This document shows positions 9,388 to 17,715 of a stretch of DNA of 64,000 nt, one piece after another. The stretch lies in the IMG/VR virus record IMGVR_UViG_3300031705_000001, positions 85,990 through 149,989 of that record. One strand, written 5' to 3'. This DNA comes from a virus. The position numbers and the translations under genes were made by a program. Under the pieces are notes generated by a model. That model was not told the DNA's origin, did not search any database, and saw only the letters and a list, made by a program, of their open reading frames with translations. Position 1 is the first letter of the stretch. Each line of letters begins with the position of its first letter.

Positions 9388-9470
9388 GTGGTTTGAATAC
9401 CACTCTTAGGACCGAAACTAGTTTTCGGATAGAAGCCGGGGGTTCGCTACTTCCCGGCTTCGTTTTGTTT
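9388..9470 (+). terminator. Three consecutive hairpins ending in a GC-rich terminator-like stem after nrdA
   Basis: Hairpin 1 GTGGT/ACCAC (9388-9403), hairpin 2 CCGAAA/TTTCGG (9412-9428), hairpin 3 GAAGCCGGG/CCCGGCTTC (9432-9461, 9 bp, 12-nt loop), then gttttgttt. The last stem plus T-rich tract looks like an intrinsic terminator. The two extra hairpins and the local GC richness are unusual here and could form a stable RNA 3' end or a regulatory element. Confidence 0.6.
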
Positions 9471-9480
9471 AAAGAAAAAT

Positions 9481-9490
9481 AGATATATAA
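9481..9490 (+). promoter_or_regulatory. Late promoter core
   Basis: AGATATATAA, 33 bases before the ATG of the first capsid-targeting-like gene and directly behind the terminator hairpins. Same core as before the head and tail genes. Confidence 0.65.
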
Positions 9491-9522
9491 CCTAATAATA
9501 CAACAAACAAAACAAAACAATT

Positions 9523-9834
9523 ATGAAACACGTAAAATTATTTGAAGCATTTGCTTCAACAGTAAACGAAGCAAAATCTTATAAGAAAGAATTCAAAGAG
9601 ATCAAAGATTACTTCTATAATGTAACGCTAGACGGAAACCAAATAACAGTATGGGATTTTGAAGAAAACAAAGACTACGCAGTGGTATTCACATGGTATC
9701 CTGAAGAAGAAACAGCAAATGGTGAAGACCAAAGGATTGCAAGGTCTGATGATGGCGACAAAATTAAAACAGCAGAAGACTTCATAGATTTCGTTAATGA
9801 TCATGCGCCAGAAGAAGAAGAAAACTGGGACTAA
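9523..9834 (+). CDS. Candidate internal head protein with capsid-targeting-like N-terminus (copy 1)
   Basis: A 103-aa acidic protein beginning MKHVKLFEAFASTVNEAKS. This closely resembles the T4 internal-protein targeting peptide MKTYQEFIAEA, which directs proteins into the prohead and is removed by the gp21 protease after a hydrophobic-x-Glu site; here VNE|A would be the cut. The rest (many Glu/Asp/Lys, YFYNVTLDGNQITVWDFEENKDYAVVF) is not recognised. A late promoter and the A-rich leader acaaaacaaaacaatt precede it. Being packaged with the DNA for injection is inference. Confidence 0.6.
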   Translation: MKHVKLFEAFASTVNEAKSYKKEFKEIKDYFYNVTLDGNQITVWDFEENKDYAVVFTWYPEEETANGEDQRIARSDDGDKIKTAEDFIDFVNDHAPEEEENWD

Positions 9835-9854
9835 ATAAATTAAAATATAATATT

Positions 9855-10583
9855 ATGGCAAAAGCATTCGCAGTAACAGAAAATACACCAGATTATGGAG
9901 TAATACACTTGTATTTAAATCAAGGTGCAGCTAAAAAGAAATTAGCAGAACTAGAAAAAGCACAAAAAGAAGATCCTGATTTTGATGATGATGAAGTTGA
10001 ATTTGAAATGAACGATTTTAAATTAACAGATGGTACAGCATATGGTCATAAATCAGAAGGATCTATAGAATACGGAGATGCTCCTGAAGATTCATTTGAA
10101 GAAAGAAAAGAAGATGCAGCTGAATATTCTGAATGGGGCGCAGTTGTCGATTTAGCAAAACACAAGTATGTTCAAATTTACGTAGGATCTGCAATAGAGG
10201 TTGCACCATCAAAGGCATCAGTTTTTATTTATGAAGCAGATGAAATATCAGAACATGTTAAACAAAACAAAACAATTATGAAACACGTAAAATTATTCGA
10301 AGCGTTTGTTGCAAATATCAACGAAGCTAAAGTAAACCTTAAGAAAGAATTTAAAAACTTAGAAAATCAATATGATGCATCATTCGATGGTGATATTATA
10401 TCAATTGTTGGTGAAAATCCATTTGATGATGGCAACGAATACACATTCAATTGGGATGGTACTGCAGTTTGGTCAGACGAAGATAACTACGGTGGTCAAG
10501 AATGGTCAAGTGAAGTAACATCAGTTGATGATTTCACATCTTTAATAGATGGTGGTTCAATTGACGGCGGAGACTGGCAATAA
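9855..10583 (+). CDS. Two-part protein: unknown domain fused in frame to a capsid-targeting-like protein (copy 2)
   Basis: A 242-aa ORF. Residues 1-141 form an acidic domain of unknown function. Residue 142 is a Met (bases 10278-10280) that begins MKHVKLFEAFVANINEAKV, almost identical to the start of the genes before and after, and it is preceded by the same A-rich leader (aacaaaacaaaacaatt). So the second part is probably also translated alone as a 101-aa internal-protein candidate. The arrangement looks like recombination between repeated leader and targeting sequences that removed the stop between two genes. Confidence 0.55.
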   Translation: MAKAFAVTENTPDYGVIHLYLNQGAAKKKLAELEKAQKEDPDFDDDEVEFEMNDFKLTDGTAYGHKSEGSIEYGDAPEDSFEERKEDAAEYSEWGAVVDLAKHKYVQIYVGSAIEVAPSKASVFIYEADEISEHVKQNKTIMKHVKLFEAFVANINEAKVNLKKEFKNLENQYDASFDGDIISIVGENPFDDGNEYTFNWDGTAVWSDEDNYGGQEWSSEVTSVDDFTSLIDGGSIDGGDWQ

Positions 10584-10615
10584 TACAAAATAATACAAAA
10601 CAAAACAAAATAATT

Positions 10616-10900
10616 ATGAAACATGTAAAATTATTTGAAGCATTTGCTTCAACATTAAACGAGAAATATTCATCATCAGACATTAAAAAACTTAGAGTGT
10701 TTACTGATGAGGTTGCAGATGACATTTATGATTCATATGAAGATGAATTCATGGATGGTAAATTAGACGAAGACGATTTTAGCCAAGAAGTAATGTTTGA
10801 TTACATATCTGATTGGGGTGAAAATAATGAAATGACAGTTAAAGAAATCATTGCTGATTTTTACTGGAAAGATTTACGAGATGAATTAGGTCTTAGATAA
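10616..10900 (+). CDS. Candidate internal head protein with capsid-targeting-like N-terminus (copy 3)
   Basis: A 94-aa acidic protein starting MKHVKLFEAFASTLNEKYS, with LNE|K as the predicted protease site. The remainder is helical and Asp/Glu-rich (DEVADDIYDSYEDEFMDG). Same leader (aaaacaaaacaaaataatt) as its two upstream relatives; only leader and targeting segment are conserved among the three, so the cargo part varies. A strong terminator follows. Confidence 0.6.
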   Translation: MKHVKLFEAFASTLNEKYSSSDIKKLRVFTDEVADDIYDSYEDEFMDGKLDEDDFSQEVMFDYISDWGENNEMTVKEIIADFYWKDLRDELGLR

Positions 10901-10926
10901 TATTAAAATTTAAAGTAAAATTAACC

Positions 10927-10959
10927 AAAGGACATACCATAACAGTATGTCCTTTTTTT
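10927..10959 (+). terminator. Intrinsic terminator
   Basis: Perfect 11-bp stem AAAGGACATAC / GTATGTCCTTT with a short loop and a run of T. Separates the internal-protein candidates from the sliding clamp. Confidence 0.85.
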
Positions 10960-11022
10960 ATGAAACTATTTCATAGTTATAGGTATAATATTCAAATATC
11001 ATTATCTAAATAAATAACAATT

Positions 11023-11766
11023 ATGAAATTACAAATTGATCGCATTGACCAACATGCACTAACAGAGTTTATCAATCGCGTTAAACTAATCGACTCATTC
11101 ATTTATATGAAAATAAAAGAGGGTCAAATCCATTCAACTGTTTATCTTCCACAAAGAGATGCTGTAAAGCACCACTCTATTGCTGCAGATAAAATCTTCC
11201 AAGTAAGTGAATGGCCAGATACAGACAAAGAAATGAAGATTGCATTCTTTGAGGGTAACAAAGTTATTGAAGCTATTAAACACTTCGAACACGATGCTAT
11301 CAAAGGTGAATTCGAATTCATTGAAAACGATGAAGAATTCGTAGCATCAACATTACGTATCTTTAATGACGAATTAGAAATTACATTATCATGTTCAGAA
11401 CCTTCTTTAGGATTTAAAGATCTTTCAAAAGAACAACGTGATACTATTTTTGCAAGACAAGATTCTAATTTTGATTTTAAATTAGATACACATTCAATCG
11501 GAAAAGTTAAAAACCTATTTGGTTTAGACAAAGACGAAACATTCGGTATCAAATCTGATGTTGCAGGAATTAATGTAAGCGGGAAATCATTTAATGTAGT
11601 ACTTACGCCCGATACAAGTGGTAATGGTGCAGTTACAGTTTACAAGAAGTATTTAAATCTATTAGACAAAGAAGAACAAACTGTATATGTTTCAGATTCT
11701 AAGGTAGTTTTCGAATCAAACGATTCAGAAACTCTTTTGACAATCTCTACATGCCAAACTGCATAA
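11023..11766 (+). CDS. 45: Sliding clamp, gp45-like
   Basis: A 247-aa protein (T4 gp45 is 228 aa) directly before the C-terminal polymerase half, as in T4 where the clamp belongs to the replication block. It shows the repeated beta-strand character of clamp folds (FEFIENDEEFVASTLRIFNDELEITLSCSEP; SGKSFNVVLTP; a late KVVFESNDSETLLTIS). In T4 the trimeric clamp gives processivity and also activates late transcription through gp33 and gp55, both of which have counterparts here. The call rests on position, length and fold-like pattern rather than a unique motif. Confidence 0.75.
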   Translation: MKLQIDRIDQHALTEFINRVKLIDSFIYMKIKEGQIHSTVYLPQRDAVKHHSIAADKIFQVSEWPDTDKEMKIAFFEGNKVIEAIKHFEHDAIKGEFEFIENDEEFVASTLRIFNDELEITLSCSEPSLGFKDLSKEQRDTIFARQDSNFDFKLDTHSIGKVKNLFGLDKDETFGIKSDVAGINVSGKSFNVVLTPDTSGNGAVTVYKKYLNLLDKEEQTVYVSDSKVVFESNDSETLLTISTCQTA

Positions 11767-11769
11767 TAA

Positions 11770-12978
11770 ATGAATATAGAAGAGTTAGAAAATAAATCAA
11801 TTGATCAACTAACAGATGATGAGGCGAAGTTGCTTGTAGACCACTACAAGCAGCTTTCTGCTAAATTCACTGCTTATGAACAGGCTGTAAAACTAAGTCT
11901 TAACTCTATTTATGGTGCATTCGGTAACAAATGGTTTCACTTTTTCAACATCGACATAGCAGAATCTATAACTAAACAAGGTAAAAATGCAATTCTTTAT
12001 TCTGAAACAATACTTAACAAATATGTTAATGATTTTTGGCACAAGGACACTGCAGTCCATAATCACTTCAATATTAAAGTCAAGGGTAAGATTGAAAAAC
12101 CCTCAGTAATTTATATTGATACTGATTCATGTTATGTACAGTTTCAAGATTTATACGAATCTATTATTTGGGAAGATGAATCTAAGAAGATGGAAATTGA
12201 TGTGTTTATTCTTGCGTTCTATGCATTTAGATTAAGAGACTACATCACAAAGTGCATGGAGAAATATGCAGATGTTAGAAACACAGATAACTTCTTAATG
12301 TTTGAATTAGAATCTCTTGCATATAATGGAATTTGGATGTCAAAGAAAAAATACATTCAAAACATTGCATGGGACGATAAACTAGCAGTAACAGATAGAC
12401 ATCCATCTCTTAAGAAAGTAAAAACAATTGGTTTTGATACAATACAATCATCAACACCTAAGTTTGCTAGAGAACGTTTAGTAGAATGCCTTAAGATATT
12501 GTTTAGATCAGAAATACAACCAACTGCAACAGAGTTACAATTGCTTGTAGAGTATATGAAAAAATGTAAGAAAGAATTCAAATTAACTGACATAGATAAT
12601 ATTTCATTTAATAAGAGAACTAACAACATTGATAAGTATATCTTAGATGATCAAGAAGAATTACAGATTGGGCTAAAATGTCCAGCAAATGTAAAAGCAG
12701 CAGGATACTATAATTATATTTTAAATAATAATAAGAAGTATAAAAATAAGTATAAGCTGATTGGAAATGGTGAAAAGCTTAAGATCTACAATTGTATTGG
12801 TACAATCAGTGAGGTTTATGCATTTCTACCAAACGAACATCCTTATGAAATTGCACCAAAAGTGGACTACGATACTCAATTTGAGAAAGCAATGATTGAT
12901 CCATTGAATAGAGTGCTTACGGCAATAGGATTACAAACGCTAGACACTAACCTAATTTACGCTTCGGCATTATTTTAA
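11770..12978 (+). CDS. 43: Family B DNA polymerase, C-terminal half (palm, fingers end, thumb), gp43-like
   Basis: Second half of the replicative polymerase, 402 aa. It begins with an acidic helix (MNIEELENKSIDQLTDDEAK), then motif B AVKLSLNSIYGAFGNK (about 39-54), motif C VIYIDTDSCYVQF (DTDS at 117-120), and the KKKY motif near WMSKKKYIQNIAW. Palm and thumb residues run to a C-terminus YASALF that parallels the clamp-binding tail of T4 gp43. Motif A and the exonuclease are in the gene at 5277-6695. Both halves are intact at all catalytic positions, so this is a functional split, not decay. It starts 4 bases after the clamp gene. Confidence 0.93.
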   Translation: MNIEELENKSIDQLTDDEAKLLVDHYKQLSAKFTAYEQAVKLSLNSIYGAFGNKWFHFFNIDIAESITKQGKNAILYSETILNKYVNDFWHKDTAVHNHFNIKVKGKIEKPSVIYIDTDSCYVQFQDLYESIIWEDESKKMEIDVFILAFYAFRLRDYITKCMEKYADVRNTDNFLMFELESLAYNGIWMSKKKYIQNIAWDDKLAVTDRHPSLKKVKTIGFDTIQSSTPKFARERLVECLKILFRSEIQPTATELQLLVEYMKKCKKEFKLTDIDNISFNKRTNNIDKYILDDQEELQIGLKCPANVKAAGYYNYILNNNKKYKNKYKLIGNGEKLKIYNCIGTISEVYAFLPNEHPYEIAPKVDYDTQFEKAMIDPLNRVLTAIGLQTLDTNLIYASALF

Positions 12979-12982
12979 CATT

Positions 12983-13159
12983 ATGGAATTAAAAGAACTA
13001 ATATATTTACTAGAAAAGGAAAATCCAAACAACATGACATTTGGCCAAAAGGTCAGAGAACTTGTATGGAAAATGAAAAAAGCTCAAAGTCAAGAAATTG
13101 CTGATGAGCAACTAAGTGGACAAATAGATATGTTTGAAAAGAAACAATTATGGAAGTAA
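12983..13159 (+). CDS. Small protein with a clamp-binding-like motif, 58 aa
   Basis: MELKELIYLLEKENPNNMTF... ends in SGQIDMFEKKQLWK. QIDMF resembles the QLxLF clamp-binding motif of replication and repair proteins. It sits 5 bases after the polymerase stop and its end overlaps the next start by about 10 bases. A regulator of the replisome is conceivable; function unknown. Confidence 0.5.
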   Translation: MELKELIYLLEKENPNNMTFGQKVRELVWKMKKAQSQEIADEQLSGQIDMFEKKQLWK

Positions 13160-13326
13160 ATTTAACAACCGAACAACAGGAATATGTTGACGAGTACACT
13201 CTTATTTTAAATAGATTGTCAAGTATTCAAGAAAGAATAATTGCTCTAAAGGAAGAGGCTGATACAACCGTAGCAGAATTGAATGAACTTAGGCTTCGAG
13301 AGCGTGAGGCGTTTCCTGAACAATAA
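13150..13326 (+). CDS. Small coiled-coil protein, 58 aa
   Basis: MEVNLTTEQQEYVDEYTLIL... is one long predicted helix with heptad-like Leu/Ile spacing and many Glu. It overlaps the previous gene and precedes uvsX. Not recognised. Confidence 0.5.
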   Translation: MEVNLTTEQQEYVDEYTLILNRLSSIQERIIALKEEADTTVAELNELRLREREAFPEQ

Positions 13327-13374
13327 GAAACAATTCAATGTTTCATCATATAATATAAAAATAACAATATAAAA

Positions 13375-14481
13375 ATGGCAAAAAAAGATTTTAGCTTCAA
13401 AGACTTAAACAAAGAATTGGCTGATTTGAATCCATTGGGTTCAATAATGGAAAATTCCACATTTAGTGAAGTTACAGAGTGGATCGACACTGGTAATTAT
13501 CATTTAAATGCATGCGTGAGTGGTTCACTTTTCGGCGGTTGGCCTAATAGTAGAACATGTTCAATTGCAGGACCATCAGGTACAGGAAAAACATTCTTAG
13601 TTTTAAACTCTGTAAAAAGAGCAATAGAAATGGGATATTTTGTAATCTATTATGATTCAGAAGCAGCAGTTGATAAAGATCAAATGGTTAAGTTTGGTAT
13701 TGATGTTTCTAAAGTAAATTATCAACCAATTAATACTGTACAAGAATTCAGAACTTCAGTTACTACATTAACAAGTAAGATGCAAGAAGTTAAGAGAAAT
13801 GGTGGTACAACGCCAAAGATCATGATGATTCTTGATTCTGCAGGTAACTTAGCTACACAAAAAGAAATTGATGATGCTAGATCTGGTAGTGAAAAGGCAG
13901 ATATGACAAGATCTAAGGTTTTAAAATCTATATTCAGGATCATAATGACGCCTCTCGCAGATCTTAAGATACCTTTCATTTTTACTAATCATACATATCA
14001 AACACAAGACTTTATCTCAAGGCAAGTAGCCGGAGGTGGTACAGGACCTGAATATGCTGCGTCAATCGTATTATATTTAGGTAAAGCACAACTAAAAGAA
14101 TCTAGTGGTGAAAAAGCAGGGATTATTGTAACAGCTAAACCTAATAAGAATAGATTTGCTAAACCACATAACATTAAATTTCATTTACACTTTACAGAAG
14201 GAATGAATGCATATGTTGGATTAGAACAGTATATTGATTGGGAAGAAATAGGTATTGCAAAAGGTACTATTGAAAAAGGTGTTAAAACTCCAAAATCTAC
14301 AGCAAGAAATTGGATTTGTAAACATTTAGATGAAACTGTTCCAACTAGAGAATTCTTCTCTGAAAAAGTATTTACCAAAGAGATATTAGATAAAATTGAA
14401 TTAAGAATTAAACCTGTATTCAATTATAATACCGAAGGTAGAGAAATTGATCTTGAATCTATATTAGAAGATGAAGATTAA
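13375..14481 (+). CDS. uvsX: UvsX-like RecA recombinase
   Basis: A 368-aa RecA-fold protein (T4 UvsX 391 aa). Walker A is GPSGTGKT (66-73), preceded by the typical HLNACVSGSLFGGWP segment; IYYDSEAAVDKDQM carries the catalytic acidic residue, MMILDSAG is Walker B, and the loop AGGGTGPEYAASIVLYL matches the L2/dimer region. It forms filaments on ssDNA for strand exchange and recombination-dependent replication. Adjacent to helicase gp41 and gp46/47, which act in the same pathway in T4. Confidence 0.92.
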   Translation: MAKKDFSFKDLNKELADLNPLGSIMENSTFSEVTEWIDTGNYHLNACVSGSLFGGWPNSRTCSIAGPSGTGKTFLVLNSVKRAIEMGYFVIYYDSEAAVDKDQMVKFGIDVSKVNYQPINTVQEFRTSVTTLTSKMQEVKRNGGTTPKIMMILDSAGNLATQKEIDDARSGSEKADMTRSKVLKSIFRIIMTPLADLKIPFIFTNHTYQTQDFISRQVAGGGTGPEYAASIVLYLGKAQLKESSGEKAGIIVTAKPNKNRFAKPHNIKFHLHFTEGMNAYVGLEQYIDWEEIGIAKGTIEKGVKTPKSTARNWICKHLDETVPTREFFSEKVFTKEILDKIELRIKPVFNYNTEGREIDLESILEDED

Positions 14482-14770
14482 TGAAGATAAGTTACCTATA
14501 AAATATGTCTTAGGCATCGAGAGTGACTTACCAGGTTACCCGACTGCCTTCGATTTATTATTATCAGAAATAAAACTATGTGTTAGGATGCCAGACAGGC
14601 ATAAAGGTAACTTTACATTACATGCACTGAAAACATATAGATTTCCGGAAACAGAGGAATCTCATTTATTAGAATCTATTACAGAATTAGTAAAATTAGA
14701 TTTAGTAGATGTACTCAACACTGAGCAAGATAAGTTATCTTGGAAAATAAAAACAAACCCTTTTGAATAA
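14471..14770 (+). CDS. Hypothetical protein between uvsX and gp41, 99 aa
   Basis: MKINEDKLPIKYVLGIESDLPGYPTAFDLLLSE... overlaps the uvsX end by 11 bases, so the two are translationally coupled. A winged-helix-like alternation of helices is possible (LHALKTYRFPETEESHLLESITELVKLDLV). The location suggests an accessory recombination or helicase-loading role, but no T4 counterpart is recognised. Confidence 0.55.
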   Translation: MKINEDKLPIKYVLGIESDLPGYPTAFDLLLSEIKLCVRMPDRHKGNFTLHALKTYRFPETEESHLLESITELVKLDLVDVLNTEQDKLSWKIKTNPFE

Positions 14771-14844
14771 CTCAAAACTACAGGGTATAAAAACAAAATA
14801 TGTTTCGCACATATAAAAAACAATAACTTCAACATTTAATAACT

Positions 14845-16161
14845 ATGCAATTCGGACAAGACTTTGAAAAAATATTCTTTAGATTCTCTTTAATTAAGAC
14901 AAAGTACTTAAAGAGTATTAAAAGCGGATTTTACACATCACAGGAAATTGATATATTAAGTCAATTGTCTAATAAGTTCTTTGAGAAGTTTAACGAAACT
15001 CCAAAAAGAGAACAACTTCTTTTGCTTATTCAAAGAAATGAAAAGGCTAAAGCTAAAATATCAGAAGAGATATTAAATCTTATATTTGAAGTTGACTTAG
15101 ATCAATATGACGAAGAATGGTTAACGTCTACAGCTGAAGCATGGATTAAATGGAGAACATTTGATACTTCATTAATCGATACTATTGAATTCATTAAAAC
15201 AACTCAGGTAACTCCTGAAAATGTAGATAGTATTGTTACTAAAGTTAAGGGTCTTATTAATGATAGAAATAACTTATCATTTAATTCAGATTTAGGTTTA
15301 GATTTCTTTGATGTAGATTCACATGATCAAAAGGATTCAGAAAAGGTTAGTACTGGTTACAATTTCTTAGATAGAATGTTAGGCGGTGGTTATGACAAAG
15401 GTGGTAACTTAATTGTGTATGCAGGTGAACAAAACATTGGTAAGTCAATATACTTAGCAAACGATGCAGCGAACTTCGTTAAGATGGGAACAAATACAGT
15501 AGTAGTTACTGCAGAGATGGCAGCACATAAATTCGTAAAACGTATTGGTGCTAATCTTTTAACTATTGAGATTAACGAATATGGTGATAAGGCTAAAAAC
15601 AAAGATCATATTAAAAGAAGATTAGAAACTGTAGGCGATGGTTTAACACCGCCTGGATCTTTATTTGTAAAACAGTTTCCAACATCACAAGCAACTGTAT
15701 TAGATATTGAAGCATATGTTAATCAAATAGAAGAAGAAAGACAAATTAAAGTAGGTGCAGTCGTAATTGATTACATCAACATTCTTGCAAACTACAGAAA
15801 CCAAAATACTGAGAATACTTATATGAAGATCAAGCAAATTGCAGAAGATCTTAGAGCAATGGGTATTCGTAATAATTGGTTAATAGTTACAGCAACACAG
15901 ATTACTAGAAATGGTTATAATTCAAGTGATATTGGAATGACAGACATTGCAGAATCTGCGGGTCTTTCACATACAGCCGATGTTATGCTTGGTATTATAC
16001 AAGATGATATGATGAGAGCTAACTCAGAATACTGGTTAAAGGTATTAAAAATTAGAGATGGAGAAGGAAAAGGAACCAAGTGTAAATTAAATATTAATTG
16101 GAATTACATGAGGTTGATCGAGACAGAGGAAACTACAAATTCAAACTTACACAGTATATAA
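14845..16161 (+). CDS. 41: Replicative DNA helicase, gp41/DnaB-like
   Basis: A 438-aa two-domain helicase. An N-terminal helical domain of about 150 residues is followed by the RecA-like core: AGEQNIGKS (193-201, Walker A), VVVTAEMAAHKFVKRIG (motif H1a), VGAVVIDYINIL (Walker B), and WLIVTATQITRNGY with the sensor Gln/Thr. T4 gp41 is 475 aa. It unwinds the fork 5'-3' as a hexamer and recruits primase. ATG is preceded by an A-rich leader without Shine-Dalgarno. Confidence 0.92.
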   Translation: MQFGQDFEKIFFRFSLIKTKYLKSIKSGFYTSQEIDILSQLSNKFFEKFNETPKREQLLLLIQRNEKAKAKISEEILNLIFEVDLDQYDEEWLTSTAEAWIKWRTFDTSLIDTIEFIKTTQVTPENVDSIVTKVKGLINDRNNLSFNSDLGLDFFDVDSHDQKDSEKVSTGYNFLDRMLGGGYDKGGNLIVYAGEQNIGKSIYLANDAANFVKMGTNTVVVTAEMAAHKFVKRIGANLLTIEINEYGDKAKNKDHIKRRLETVGDGLTPPGSLFVKQFPTSQATVLDIEAYVNQIEEERQIKVGAVVIDYINILANYRNQNTENTYMKIKQIAEDLRAMGIRNNWLIVTATQITRNGYNSSDIGMTDIAESAGLSHTADVMLGIIQDDMMRANSEYWLKVLKIRDGEGKGTKCKLNINWNYMRLIETEETTNSNLHSI

Positions 16162-16163
16162 TT

Positions 16164-16598
16164 ATGGCACACGATAAAATATTTAACAACAATTTCGAAT
16201 CACCAGACACAGAGTTTACAACTATAAAATTCGAACTAGATCCTAATGTCAAAGACAATAAGGACGAAGAAGATAAAATTCACTATGATTTAATCGCAAG
16301 AAGAATTCATGAATTAATTGAATCATCGAGATTTAAGGTATTTAACAAAGTAGATGAATTAGGTAAATGTACCTCTTTAAAGAAGGCAGACATAAACGAC
16401 ATTTATGGATATGTTATCGATGAAATGTCCATAAAAAACAGTCGTATTGATTTATTCAGCGAGCTATGCGTCTATTTCGATATTAATCCAACTAAATTTT
16501 ACAGTTCACTCTCCAATGTATATAAAGAAGATTTAATACAAGAATTAGATTTGAAAACAGGTATATTAAAGAGAAAGAATATAATGAAACTTTTTTAG
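16164..16598 (+). CDS. 33: Late-transcription coactivator, gp33-like
   Basis: The frame is open further upstream (Met at 16098), but the start at 16164 (tataattATGGCACAC, just after the gp41 stop) matches the leaders of neighbouring genes. The 144-aa protein ends with helices (INDIYGYVIDEMSIKNSRIDLFSEL, FYSSLSNVYKEDLIQELDL) and a hydrophobic tail IMKLF, paralleling T4 gp33, whose C-terminal LDFLL binds the clamp. In T4, gp33 bridges RNA polymerase and clamp to activate late promoters. A gp55 homologue and a late promoter family in this window support the call. Confidence 0.6.
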   Translation: MAHDKIFNNNFESPDTEFTTIKFELDPNVKDNKDEEDKIHYDLIARRIHELIESSRFKVFNKVDELGKCTSLKKADINDIYGYVIDEMSIKNSRIDLFSELCVYFDINPTKFYSSLSNVYKEDLIQELDLKTGILKRKNIMKLF

Positions 16599-16599
16599 A

Positions 16600-17715
16600 A
16601 TGATAGAAGCACATGTTTTAAAGAAAGGCGCAGGAAGAGTTTGGATACTCGGAGATTTGCATTTTGGTGTAAGAGCTAATTCTATGGAATGGCTAGAAAT
16701 TCAAAAGCAATTTTTTGAAGATGTGTTTCTACCGAATCTTAGAGCTAACGTAAAACCAGGCGATGTACTAGTACAAGTCGGTGATACCTTTGATAATAGA
16801 CAATCTATTAATATAAGGGTATTAAACTACGCGGTAACTTTATTTGAAGAACTTGGTAAAATTCTACCAGTTCATGTCATTTGTGGTAATCACGATATTT
16901 GGGCTAAGAACTCAAACGAAGTAACTTCAATAGATTCACTTAAATGGATACCAAACGTACAGATCTATAAAGAACCTAAAATGATGGAATGGCATGGTAG
17001 GAAGGTATTAATGATGCCATGGAGAAGAGATGCTGATCACGAAACAGAAACACTTGTAGAATACCCAACAGCAGAAATAGTATTTTGTCATTCGGAAGTT
17101 AAAGGTATTTATTTAAACGCTAAAGTTAAAAATCAACACGGAACAGACTCAAACATATATGACAGATATTTAAGAGTTTATTCTGGGCATATTCATTTTA
17201 GACAAGAAAAAGGTAAGTTATTAATGGTTGGTACTCCATATCAATTGACAAGATCTGATGCAAATAATGCTAAAGGATTTGACCTAGTAGATTTAGAAGA
17301 CATGTCAGAGACATTTTATGTAAATGATATATCACCTAAGTTCATGAAATATAACATCATGCAGCTATATGATATGCCACTTGGAACGTTTAAACATCAG
17401 ATCAAAAACAATTTTGTAGATTTATTCGTCCCATCAAAGATCGCAACAACAAATGCATTAAGTCAACTTATTAATAAGATACAAAATATTAGTAGAAAAC
17501 TTGAACCGAATATTTATCAAGAAGATAATTATATCGATAAGGATTTTCATGATATGGATGATGTAGAAGAAATGTATAAGAATTACAGTATAATGAATTT
17601 ATGTAATGTATATGTTGAAAGTTTAGGTGATGATGAAGAAACTAAAAGCAGACTAAAAGAAAAACTAATGGCACTATATAATCAATGTGCTCATAATAAC
17701 GGTATAGAAATATGA
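16600..17715 (+). CDS. 47: Recombination nuclease subunit, gp47 (Mre11/SbcD-like)
   Basis: A 371-aa calcineurin-like phosphoesterase with metal ligands GDLHFG (D19, H21), GDTFDNR (D62), CGNHD (N97, H98), FCHSEVKG and YSGHIHF. With gp46 it forms the ATP-driven nuclease complex that processes DNA ends for recombination-dependent replication and degrades host DNA in T4. It starts 1 base after the gp33-like stop and overlaps gp46 by 4 bases (ATGA), the usual coupled arrangement. Confidence 0.93.
   Translation: MIEAHVLKKGAGRVWILGDLHFGVRANSMEWLEIQKQFFEDVFLPNLRANVKPGDVLVQVGDTFDNRQSINIRVLNYAVTLFEELGKILPVHVICGNHDIWAKNSNEVTSIDSLKWIPNVQIYKEPKMMEWHGRKVLMMPWRRDADHETETLVEYPTAEIVFCHSEVKGIYLNAKVKNQHGTDSNIYDRYLRVYSGHIHFRQEKGKLLMVGTPYQLTRSDANNAKGFDLVDLEDMSETFYVNDISPKFMKYNIMQLYDMPLGTFKHQIKNNFVDLFVPSKIATTNALSQLINKIQNISRKLEPNIYQEDNYIDKDFHDMDDVEEMYKNYSIMNLCNVYVESLGDDEETKSRLKEKLMALYNQCAHNNGIEI

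Noticed and set aside
5277-12978. Split intein as the cause of the divided polymerase
   Set aside because: Neither half carries intein-type Cys/Ser and HN junction motifs; the ends are simply fingers-domain helices.
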